Of a stretch of DNA of 19,032 bases, positions 1 through 5,378 are shown one piece after another. The stretch's first letter is position 1. The number at the start of each line of letters is the position of its first letter. Made by a program: the position numbers and the translations under genes. The notes below the pieces were generated by a model. That model saw nothing but the letters and a program-made list of their open reading frames with translations, did no database searches and was not told where the DNA came from. Origin of the DNA: an uncultured Alphaproteobacteria bacterium (GTDB lineage Bacteria; Pseudomonadota; Alphaproteobacteria; Micropepsales; Micropepsaceae); the NCBI GenBank assembly GCA_937942205.1, contig CALDFO010000053.1, positions 1 through 19,032 of the forward strand, in the 5' to 3' direction.

Positions 1-948
1 CGCCGCGATCATCAGCACATAGGACAGCGCCACGCGGGCATCCTGGAAGCTGAGATCGTTGGCGACGTGCCAGTCCAGGGTGAACAGGAACGGAAACAGC
101 GCCTGCCGCCAGAACTGGGTGGGGACAAAGCGCAGGTCGCGATACGGCTCCGCCAGCGCCAGCGGCGATTTCCAATAGTCGTTGAAATAGGGAAACAGCG
201 GATTGCCCGTCAGGTCCCACACATACAGCATCCAGGGCGCGCTGAAGAGCGCCACCCCGACGACCCCCGCCGCGCCGCCCGCCAGCAGGCGCACCGCGAT
301 ATGCCGCCGGCTTCCGCCCACCGCCAGCAGCGCCGCCGCGAAGCCGACGCAGAAGGGCATTTCCGGCAGCTTCAGGCCCGTCGCCATGCCGGTGACAAGC
401 CCGGCGGCGGCCGAGATCAGGGCCGCCTTGCCCAGCGGTCCCTCGCGCAGCGTCCGGCGGTTCAGCACGATGATGGCCAGGCCCGACAGCACGAAGGCGG
501 CCATCACATTGTCGTAATAGGTGGTGCCGAACTCGGTCAGGGTCAGCGCCCCGGCCTGGCCCAGCAGCGCCAGCGCGCCCGCCATCAGCTTGATATCGGA
601 AAAGGCCGCGCCCGGCACGTTTAGCCCGGCGCGCGCCATCAGATAGAGCGGCACCACCGTGGCGCCTTGCACCGCGCCCAGCACGCCCAGCGCGATCCAG
701 GCCCTGGTGTGGGCGGCCAGCAGATAGAAGGGCACGTCCAGATAGGGATTGTACCAGCTGCCCTGGTGCGCCACCGCCACATCCAGTCCCATGCGGCCGT
801 TCAGCAGGGCATAGGGGCCGTACCAGTGATAGTTGCGGAAGTCCCAGCTGGTATCCTTGCCCAGCACGATGACAAAGGCGGCCCAGAACAGCACCGCCAG
901 GCCGAGAAAGGCATATTCGCGGGCCGTGAGCCGGGGCTGGGAGGACAT
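1..948 (-). CDS. Polytopic membrane protein, GT-C glycosyltransferase-like (C-terminus outside window)
   Basis: Open from an ATG at 948 to the left edge: 316 codons with no stop, so the C-terminus is missing. The protein begins MSSQPRLTAREYAFLGLAVL, and a first membrane segment spans about residues 11-30. It is followed by a soluble loop containing WDFRNYHWYGPYALLNGR and a QGSWYNPYLDVPFY stretch, then by several further hydrophobic segments rich in Ala, Leu, Gly and Val. An acidic/aromatic first periplasmic loop after the first helix is the usual layout of lipid-sugar-dependent GT-C glycosyltransferases and of uncharacterised GT87-like membrane proteins; I infer this class from layout, not from a defined catalytic motif. 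It lies 80 bp downstream of a GT4 glycosyltransferase on the same strand and probably shares its transcript, suggesting a role in envelope glycan or glycolipid assembly. No clear Shine-Dalgarno sequence precedes the ATG. Confident as a membrane protein gene, moderate on function. Confidence 0.72.
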   Translation of the reverse strand, partial: MSSQPRLTAREYAFLGLAVLFWAAFVIVLGKDTSWDFRNYHWYGPYALLNGRMGLDVAVAHQGSWYNPYLDVPFYLLAAHTRAWIALGVLGAVQGATVVPLYLMARAGLNVPGAAFSDIKLMAGALALLGQAGALTLTEFGTTYYDNVMAAFVLSGLAIIVLNRRTLREGPLGKAALISAAAGLVTGMATGLKLPEMPFCVGFAAALLAVGGSRRHIAVRLLAGGAAGVVGVALFSAPWMLYVWDLTGNPLFPYFNDYWKSPLALAEPYRDLRFVPTQFWRQALFPFLFTLDWHVANDLSFQDARVALSYVLMIAA

Positions 949-1028
949 GAAAGGGCGGGAACCAGAGGGAATGCCGCCCCTTCTAGCCCAGCCGGAAGAT
1001 TTCGATAAGGCCCGCCCCGGATCGGGCT

Positions 1029-2075
1029 TTATGGGGCAGGGGGCGGGTCCGGCTCGACCACGATATTGCGCAGGAATTGCAGGGTGCAGGCCCGCCAGGA
1101 CCGGGCCTCGGCAAAGGCGCGGGGGGTGGTGCTCCGGGGCGCGCGGCGCAGGGCCAGCGCCCCCAGACAGGCCGCCCGCAGGTCTTCGTCCAGCACCGCC
1201 ACATCGGCGCCGCCGGGGTTATCCGGCCCCACCACATCGCGGGGGCCTTCCACCGGATAGGCGGCCACCGTCAGGCCGCAGGCCAGCGCCTCCAGCGTCA
1301 CCAGCCCGAAAGTGTCGGTGCGGCTGGGAAAGACGAAGACGTCGCTGCCGGCATAGGCGCGGGTCAGCGCCTCGCCGCTCAGGGCGCCCGCGAAGCGCAC
1401 ATCGGGATATTTGCGCGCCAGGCTGGCCCGGGCGGGGCCGTCGCCCACCATCAGCTTGGTGCCCGGCAGGTCCAGGGCCAGGAAGGCCTCGATATTCTTC
1501 TCCACCGCCACCCGCCCGACAGAGATCCAGATGGGGGCGTCATAGGGCTGGCGGACCCCCGGCAGGGGGCGGAATTTCTCCACATCCACGCCGCGCGACC
1601 AGATCCGCAGGTTGGGAAAGCCGTGCGCTTCCAGTTCGGCCTTCAGTGTGTTTGTCGCCACCATCACGGCGGTGGCGGGGCGGTGAAACCAGCGCAGCCA
1701 GCGCCAGACCACCCTTTCGGGCACCATGCGGAAACGCGCATGGACATATTCGGCGAAACGGGTGTGGAAGGCGGTGGTGAAGGCGATGCCATGCCTGAGA
1801 CAGATGCTGCGCGCCGCCAGTCCCAGGCTGCCCTCGGTGGCGATATGCACCGCGTCGGGCGCGAAATCGCGCATTTCGCGTGTCAGGGCGCGCTTCTGGA
1901 ACAGGGCCAGCCGGATTTCCGGATAGGTGGGCAGCGGAAAGGTGCGCCGCCCCAGCGGCGTCACCATGCGGACGGTATGGCCCAGCGCGGCCAGGTCCTG
2001 GGCCAGGGTTTCCAGCGTGCGGACCACGCCATTGACCTGCGGCGTCCAGGCATCCGTGACGATCAGGATCTTCAA
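1029..2075 (-). CDS. GT4-family glycosyltransferase (GT-B fold, MgtA/mannosyltransferase-like)
   Basis: A 348-residue retaining glycosyltransferase with the two Rossmann domains of the GT-B fold. The N-terminal acceptor domain starts KILIVTDAWTPQVNGVVRTL, typical of alpha-mannosyltransferase and sulfoquinovosyltransferase-like GT4 proteins. The donor-sugar domain carries SVGRVAVEKN (residues 185-194; the Arg and Lys contact the nucleotide diphosphate in GT4 enzymes) and PSRTDTFGLVTLEALACG (250-267), the family's E-x7-E region with Asp-Thr in place of the first Glu-Pro. It should transfer a nucleotide-activated sugar to a lipid or glycan acceptor at the cytoplasmic face; donor and acceptor cannot be read from sequence. 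I place the start at TTG 2075 because homologues begin at this strand; GTG at 2087 is an equally possible start and neither has a good Shine-Dalgarno. The reading frame stays open to 2330, but that would overlap the upstream gene by about 200 bp. It follows the phosphoesterase with a 46-bp gap, likely an operon. Confidence 0.85.
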   Translation of the reverse strand: MKILIVTDAWTPQVNGVVRTLETLAQDLAALGHTVRMVTPLGRRTFPLPTYPEIRLALFQKRALTREMRDFAPDAVHIATEGSLGLAARSICLRHGIAFTTAFHTRFAEYVHARFRMVPERVVWRWLRWFHRPATAVMVATNTLKAELEAHGFPNLRIWSRGVDVEKFRPLPGVRQPYDAPIWISVGRVAVEKNIEAFLALDLPGTKLMVGDGPARASLARKYPDVRFAGALSGEALTRAYAGSDVFVFPSRTDTFGLVTLEALACGLTVAAYPVEGPRDVVGPDNPGGADVAVLDEDLRAACLGALALRRAPRSTTPRAFAEARSWRACTLQFLRNIVVEPDPPPAP

Positions 2076-2121
2076 ATGCGCCGCCACGCCGGGAATGGAG
2101 CCCGGCTCAAGCCGCCTGGAC

Positions 2122-3048
2122 CTAAGCGGGTACAGACGCGGGCGCGGGCGCGGAGACGGCGCGGGGACGGGCCGCGGCGGGGCTGTCGGCGCGGGCGCGA
2201 GTCGCGGGAGGCGGTGCCCAGTGCAGAATCTCCATATGTCCGCGGGCATCTTCGACAAGGGCGCTGCAGCTTTCAACCCAGTCTCCGTCATTGAGGTAGA
2301 GCACATCGCCGATCCGGCGGATTTCGGCATGATGGATATGGCCGCACACCACGCCGTCCACGCCGCGCATCTGGGCCTCGCGCGCCACGATCTCCTCGAA
2401 GCGGGAGATGTATTCGACCGCGTTCTTGACCTTGTGCTTCAGCCAGGCCGACAGCGACCAGTAGGGCAGGCCCAGCCGCTTGCGGACCTGGAACAGGATG
2501 TCGTTGCCGCGCAGCGCCAGGCCGTAGGCCCAGTCGCCCGCATGGGCCAGCCATTTGGCGCAGGCGATCACCCCGTCGAAACGGTCGCCATGCAGCACCC
2601 ACAGCCGCTTGCCGTCGGCGGTCTCATGAATGGCCTCGGCGGTGATTTCGATGCCGCCGAATTTATTTCCGAAGATTTGGCGCCCGGCATAATCGCGGGC
2701 GAATTCGTCATGGTTGCCCGGCACGAAGATGACGCGCGTGCCGCCATCCACCTTGCGCAGGATTTCCTGCACCACATGACTCTGGGCCTCGGTCCAGAAC
2801 CAGCGGCGCTTGATCTGCCAGCCGTCCACGATGTCGCCCACCAGGAACAGCGTCTCGCAGGCATTGTGCGCCAGGAAGTCGGCCAGCGCCTCGGCCTTGC
2901 AGCCGCGCGTGCCCAGATGGGTGTCCGAGATGAAGATGGTGCGGTGGCGGCGGAAGCGGGCGGTGTCTATCGCGGTGACCGGAGCCGCCGAAGGGCGCGC
3001 CGGATTGAAGCTGCCCAGCGCATTCTCGAACCATGCGATGTCGGCCAT
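2122..3048 (-). CDS. LpxH-like calcineurin-type metallophosphoesterase (UDP-2,3-diacylglucosamine diphosphatase family)
   Basis: A 308-residue dimetal phosphoesterase. All metal-binding blocks are present: SDTHLG (D42, H44), VGDIVDGW (D72), PGNHDEF (N112, H113), VLHGDRFD (H153) and CGHIHHAE (H237, H239). The order and spacing match the LpxH-like branch usually annotated as UDP-2,3-diacylglucosamine diphosphatase, which hydrolyses the pyrophosphate of a lipid A precursor at the inner membrane. Caution: alphaproteobacteria generally use the unrelated LpxI for that step, so this paralogue may act on another nucleotide-linked or phospholipid substrate. The last 30 or so residues are a Pro/Ala/Arg-rich low-complexity tail that is not part of the fold. 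A GGGAG seven bases before the ATG supports the start. It is the first gene of the minus-strand group with the GT4 and GT-C-like genes, so lipid or glycan modification is the likely theme. Confidence 0.85.
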   Translation of the reverse strand: MADIAWFENALGSFNPARPSAAPVTAIDTARFRRHRTIFISDTHLGTRGCKAEALADFLAHNACETLFLVGDIVDGWQIKRRWFWTEAQSHVVQEILRKVDGGTRVIFVPGNHDEFARDYAGRQIFGNKFGGIEITAEAIHETADGKRLWVLHGDRFDGVIACAKWLAHAGDWAYGLALRGNDILFQVRKRLGLPYWSLSAWLKHKVKNAVEYISRFEEIVAREAQMRGVDGVVCGHIHHAEIRRIGDVLYLNDGDWVESCSALVEDARGHMEILHWAPPPATRARADSPAAARPRAVSAPAPASVPA

Positions 3049-3157
3049 CGGATGTCTCCCAAGCCTTGCCTTGGCGGGGAAGTAGCTGCTTCGCGCGACT
3101 CTTTTGTTGCGCGCCTGTTACGGGCCGGTGAATCCGCCCTTCATGCCGGCCCTGTGT

Positions 3158-3174
3158 TTTGTGCATTGCACAAA
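3158..3174. promoter_or_regulatory. Perfect 8+1+8 palindrome, possible operator
   Basis: TTTGTGCA-T-TGCACAAA is a perfect inverted repeat with a single central base. It lies about 110 bp upstream of the phosphoesterase start (minus strand) and about 130 bp upstream of the sRNA promoter (plus strand). Perfect short palindromes in a GC-rich intergenic region, made of A/T-rich arms, often bind dimeric regulators. No regulator can be named from the sequence. Confidence 0.4.
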
Positions 3175-3223
3175 TGCCGAAGGAGGCAGCAGGACGGCGC
3201 GAAACCGGGCAGGAATGTGGCTT

Positions 3224-3238
3224 TTAACCAGGGTTTCC
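3224..3238 (+). promoter_or_regulatory. Weak CtrA-like site (TTAA-N7-TTCC)
   Basis: TTAACCA is followed at the CtrA spacing by TTCC rather than TTAA. The left half equals the TTAACCA half of the site in front of cpdR, and the next seven bases differ from that site at a single position. It lies about 70 nt upstream of the inferred sRNA transcription start. Only one half is a good match. Confidence 0.25.
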
Positions 3239-3241
3239 GAG

Positions 3242-3270
3242 GTATTTGTCACACTTCCGGGCGCAAATAC
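3242..3270. promoter_or_regulatory. Inverted repeat GTATTTG / CAAATAC just upstream of the sRNA promoter
   Basis: GTATTTG (3242-3248) and its exact complement CAAATAC (3264-3270) have centres 22 bp apart, about two helical turns. The right arm ends two bases before the proposed -35 element of the sRNA (3273-3278). This is the geometry expected for a dimeric activator or repressor site. The binding protein is unknown. Confidence 0.4.
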
Positions 3271-3272
3271 AC

Positions 3273-3301
3273 TTGCAGACAAATGGGAGTTCCGGCATAT
3301 T
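3273..3301 (+). promoter_or_regulatory. Candidate sigma-70 promoter of the sRNA
   Basis: TTGCAG (3273-3278), a 17-nt spacer and CATATT (3296-3301) form a moderate housekeeping-type promoter: three of six bases match at -35 and four of six at -10. Transcription would start at about 3307-3309, immediately before the first RNA hairpin. Confidence 0.45.
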
Positions 3302-3306
3302 GTTGC

Positions 3307-3399
3307 AGTGCGGCATCGCGATCTGCGATTGCGAAGCCGCTGCCCTTCCTGGGCGTTTCCTCCCTGAACTTGGCCGCTCTTCGGAGCGGCCATTTTTTT
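3307..3399 (+). ncRNA. mmgR: Probable suhB / MmgR (alpha-r8) family trans-acting small RNA
   Basis: The inferred transcript is about 90 nt. It folds as a long hairpin (GCGGC 3310-3314 with GCCGC 3336-3340; inner stem CGCGAT 3317-3322 with ATTGCG 3328-3333), then a small GCCC-TTCCT-GGGC hairpin (3342-3354), then an unpaired TTTCCTCCCT (3356-3365), then the terminator stem-loop with a T tract. From memory of the literature, the unpaired decamer UUUCCUCCCU before the terminator is the invariant signature of the alphaproteobacterial alpha-r8 family (Rfam suhB), whose Sinorhizobium member MmgR limits polyhydroxybutyrate storage. The CCUCC core can pair with Shine-Dalgarno sequences, so translational repression of target mRNAs is the expected mode. 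It stands alone between the phosphoesterase and hutG-like genes. The 5' end is inferred from promoter and fold; the 3' end is clear. The symbol is given by family, not by a database match. Confidence 0.75.
3372..3399 (+). terminator. Intrinsic terminator of the sRNA
   Basis: GGCCGCTC (3372-3379), tetraloop TTCG and GAGCGGCC (3384-3391) form a perfect 8-bp stem, followed by A and seven T residues (3393-3399). It is a textbook Rho-independent terminator for plus-strand transcription. No plus-strand protein gene lies upstream, which itself argues for an RNA gene. Confidence 0.92.
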
Positions 3400-3608
3400 G
3401 CGCCGATCTTTCGGCCCATGGCGGTGTTGCTCGTCGCTCATGGGCCTGACGTCCACATCGCTCCTCGCGCCTGGCCATGGGCCGAAATCTCTGGCGCAAA
3501 ACGCGAGCGTGGTTTTGCGCTCCTGCCCGGCAACCAAAATCCCTAAGGCAAAAGCGACTTCGCTCGCGGCTCCTGGCCAGTCCGCAGAATTCCTCGTGAA
3601 AACCGTTT
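3400..3608. repeat. Non-coding stretch with inverted repeats
   Basis: I see no credible gene here. A 14-bp sequence TTTCGGCCCATGGC (3409-3422) recurs in exact inverted form at 3474-3487, 51 nt apart. Just after it, GCGCAAAAC (3494-3502) and GTTTTGCGC (3512-3520) form a perfect 9-bp hairpin with a 9-nt loop. The block lies between the sRNA terminator and the 3' end of the hutG-like gene. It may be a dispersed intergenic repeat or a decayed element; it contains no transposase remnant that I can recognise. Confidence 0.5.
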
Positions 3609-4499
3609 CTATTCGGCTGCTTCGGGCAGCGGTTCGCGGCCGCCCAGTTGGGACAGCGGGATCGCCGTCAGCCATTGCATGGCCCGTGTCAGCCGCGTCC
3701 GCACCGACTCGAAGGCGGGCTTCTTGGCGATCTTGTCCTCGTCCAGGTACAGGGCGCGGTTGATCTCGATCTGCAGCGCATGGATGCCGGACGCCACCCG
3801 GCCATAGGTGGCCGTGGTATGGCCGCCCGCATAGGGCGTATTGCGGACCACCGAGAACCCCTCGCGCCGCAGCGCCTGTTCGGCCCGCGCCGTCAGCACC
3901 GGCGCGGCGGAAGCGCCATAGCGGTCGCCCAGCACGATGTCGGGCACCGACAGCGCCGAGGGCATGGAGTGACAGTCGATCAGCACCGCCACGCCGAAGC
4001 GCGCATGGGTTTCGGCCACCAGCGCCGCCAGCGCCTGGTGATAGGGCCGGTACAGGCCCGCCAGCCGTTCATCGGCCTCGGCCCGGCCCAGCTTGCCGCG
4101 ATAGATTTCCGCGCCATCGCGCACGATGCGCGGAATCACGCCCAGCCCGGCCGTGACCCGCGGCGTGGGCGCGTCCACCGGCACCTTCAGCGCGCCGTCG
4201 AACATGGCGGCATCCAGTTCGGCGATGCCGCGATTGACGTCCAGGAAGGCGCGGGGGAACTGGGCCGCCAGCAGGGGCGCGCCAAGCGCCGGGGCGCCCG
4301 CATAGAGCTCGTCCACAAAGGCGTCTTCCGACCGGCGCAGGGTGGTGGCGTCCAGCCGCGAGCGGGCCAGCAGGCTGGCGGGATAGTTGCGGCCCGAATG
4401 GGGCGAGGCGAACAGGAAAGGAACCGTCTGGCACGCCGGACGGTCGAGCCGGAAAGGCACGAAGGGGACTGCATCGGGGCTGTTCGGTGGCAGGGCCAT
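3609..4499 (-). CDS. N-formylglutamate amidohydrolase family protein (HutG/FGase-like)
   Basis: A 296-residue zinc-type amidohydrolase of the FGase family (PF05013), full length. Visible family motifs are SPHSG (32-36), RSEDAFVDEL (56-65), DVNRGIAELD (87-96), the very characteristic IDCHSMPS (174-181), AGGHTTATYGR (224-234) and EINRALY (245-251). The ligands are expected among the Ser-Asp/Glu, His and Glu residues of these blocks. The reference enzyme hydrolyses N-formyl-L-glutamate to formate and glutamate in histidine degradation, but many family members stand alone, and there is no other hut gene here, so the natural substrate is unproven. It is transcribed divergently from cpdR. A hutG-like gene, cpdR and tRNA-Val side by side is an arrangement I recall from other alphaproteobacteria. 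No strong Shine-Dalgarno precedes the ATG. The last codons overlap a small GCTGC/GCAGC hairpin. Confidence 0.88.
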   Translation of the reverse strand: MALPPNSPDAVPFVPFRLDRPACQTVPFLFASPHSGRNYPASLLARSRLDATTLRRSEDAFVDELYAGAPALGAPLLAAQFPRAFLDVNRGIAELDAAMFDGALKVPVDAPTPRVTAGLGVIPRIVRDGAEIYRGKLGRAEADERLAGLYRPYHQALAALVAETHARFGVAVLIDCHSMPSALSVPDIVLGDRYGASAAPVLTARAEQALRREGFSVVRNTPYAGGHTTATYGRVASGIHALQIEINRALYLDEDKIAKKPAFESVRTRLTRAMQWLTAIPLSQLGGREPLPEAAE

Positions 4500-4601
4500 G
4501 GCGACAACTCAAAACCGGGGGACAGGGAAGCATCCGGGGCCCGGGCTGGCAACCCGGACGGGGTCATCCAGGGCTGGCAATGGGCCTCAAACCGGCCTTT
4601 G

Positions 4602-4616
4602 TTAACCACGGTTTAC
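4602..4616 (+). promoter_or_regulatory. CtrA-binding site in front of cpdR
   Basis: TTAA-N7-TTAC (TTAACCACGGTTTAC) is one base from the CtrA consensus TTAA-N7-TTAA and contains the TTAACCA half that CtrA prefers. It sits 46 bp before the chosen cpdR start, in the divergent region shared with the hutG-like gene. CtrA control of cpdR is known in other alphaproteobacteria, so the context fits. Confidence 0.65.
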
Positions 4617-4662
4617 GCCGGATGCGGTATAGGCTTTTATGGAGACGGCAGGCGGGCTGAGA

Positions 4663-5025
4663 ATGGCGCATATCCTACTGGCGGAAGACGACGAATCCTT
4701 GCGCAAGTTCCTTGCGGCGGCGCTGATCAAGGCGGGCCATACCGTCACCGATTTCGGCGATGGCGGCGAAGCCTGGGACTGCATCCAGGGCATCGCCTTC
4801 GATCTGCTGCTGACCGACATCGTGATGCCGGGCATGGACGGGATCGAACTGGCCAAGCGCGCCGCCGAGCGCGACCAGGCCCTCAAGATCATGTTCATCA
4901 CCGGTTTCGCCGCCGTGGCGCTGCATCCCTCATCGGGCGCCCCCAAGCAGGCCAAGGTGCTGTCCAAACCCTTCCATTTGCGGGAAATCGTGGCCGAAGT
5001 GGACCGGATGCTGGCCGCCGCCTAA
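4663..5025 (+). CDS. cpdR: Single-domain response regulator CpdR
   Basis: A 120-residue receiver domain with no output domain. Acidic pocket E8-D9-D10, phospho-acceptor D52 in LLLTDIVMPGMDG, switch Thr T80 in IMFITGFAAVAL, and conserved Lys K102 in KVLSKPFHLREIV are all present. The IMFITGFAAVAL segment and the AK(V)LSKP(x)HLRE(x)V ending are diagnostic for CpdR rather than a generic receiver. In Caulobacter, unphosphorylated CpdR brings ClpXP to the cell pole and primes degradation of substrates such as PdeA, while CckA-ChpT phosphorylation switches it off; the same role is expected here. I chose ATG 4663 because it gives the family's N-terminus and length; an in-frame ATG at 4639 would add eight residues. 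A CtrA-like box lies upstream and tRNA-Val follows 76 bp downstream. Confidence 0.94.
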   Translation: MAHILLAEDDESLRKFLAAALIKAGHTVTDFGDGGEAWDCIQGIAFDLLLTDIVMPGMDGIELAKRAAERDQALKIMFITGFAAVALHPSSGAPKQAKVLSKPFHLREIVAEVDRMLAAA

Positions 5026-5101
5026 GGGGCGGGCGGGGCCTCGGTTTTCGGCTTTTCTTTGGGGGAGAGGGCGGTTATACAGCCGATCCTTTCCGCAGGT
5101 G

Positions 5102-5176
5102 GGGCGCGTAGCTCAGCGGGAGAGCACTTCCTTGACATGGAAGGGGTCACAGGTTCGATCCCTGTCGCGCCCACCA
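5102..5176 (+). tRNA. tRNA-Val (anticodon GAC)
   Basis: A complete cloverleaf: acceptor GGGCGCG (5102-5108) pairs with CGCGCCC (5166-5172), the D-arm contains AGCTCAGCGGGAGAGC, the anticodon stem is CTTCC/GGAAG around loop TTGACAT (anticodon GAC), and the T-arm is ACAGG-TTCGATC-CCTGT. The discriminator A and CCA are encoded (5173-5176). It should decode GUC and GUU. A weak promoter may lie in the 76-bp gap after cpdR (TATACA at 5076-5081). Its 3' end is copied in the repeat that follows. Confidence 0.97.
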
Positions 5177-5331
5177 TTTTTATCTCGTTTGGCGCTGGCG
5201 ATCGACAGGGAACGTCTTTTTGTTGCGCCGCTGCGCGGCGCGGGGCCCTGTCGCACCCACCATTTTATCCCCGTTTTGACCCTGGCGACCGGAGAGGGCC
5301 GTCTTTTGTTGCGCCCCTGCGCGGCGCGGGG
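5160..5331 (+). repeat. Two tandem 86-nt repeats carrying the tRNA-Val 3' end and flank
   Basis: Unit 1 (5160-5245) and unit 2 (5246-5331) are each 86 nt. Both start with the tRNA 3' end (CCCTGTCGCGCCCACCA in unit 1, CCCTGTCGCACCCACCA in unit 2), run through a CTGGCGA core and a GTCTTTT(T)GTTGCGCC segment, and end with CTGCGCGGCGCGGGG. A third CCCTGT begins at 5332 and then diverges. Identity is roughly 80% by eye. Unit 2 has no tRNA body, so it is not a second tRNA. The end of unit 1 contains a 7-bp GCGCCGC/GCGGCGC hairpin. Confidence 0.8.
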
Positions 5332-5378
5332 CCCTGTAAAAGTGGCTGCCTTGCCAACCCGGTGAATCCGGACCTTAA

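Noticed and set aside
2076..2330. Extended N-terminus for the GT4 glycosyltransferase up to 2330
   Set aside because: The extra 85 residues are low-complexity Pro/Arg/Ala sequence antisense-free but overlapping the phosphoesterase coding frame; the GT4 fold begins at KILIVTDAW.
3097..3101. GACTC as a CcrM/GcrA (GANTC) control site for the phosphoesterase gene
   Set aside because: A single GANTC is expected by chance at this length, and there is no second site close by.
1927..3546. 539-codon plus-strand open frame opposite the phosphoesterase and GT4 genes
   Set aside because: It is antisense to two motif-complete genes, has low-complexity composition without a recognisable domain, and runs through the sRNA and its terminator.
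3118..3675. 185-codon minus-strand open frame across the sRNA region
   Set aside because: No domain, no good ribosome binding site, overlaps the hutG-like 3' end and covers a strong terminator and repeats; more likely chance in GC-rich DNA.
3648..5111. 487-codon plus-strand open frame over the hutG-like gene and cpdR
   Set aside because: A high-GC shadow: it is antisense to the FGase motifs, then out of frame with CpdR, and ends in the tRNA leader.
5246..5262. Possible second tRNA-Val
   Set aside because: Only the last 17 nt of the tRNA are present; there is no D-arm or anticodon arm.
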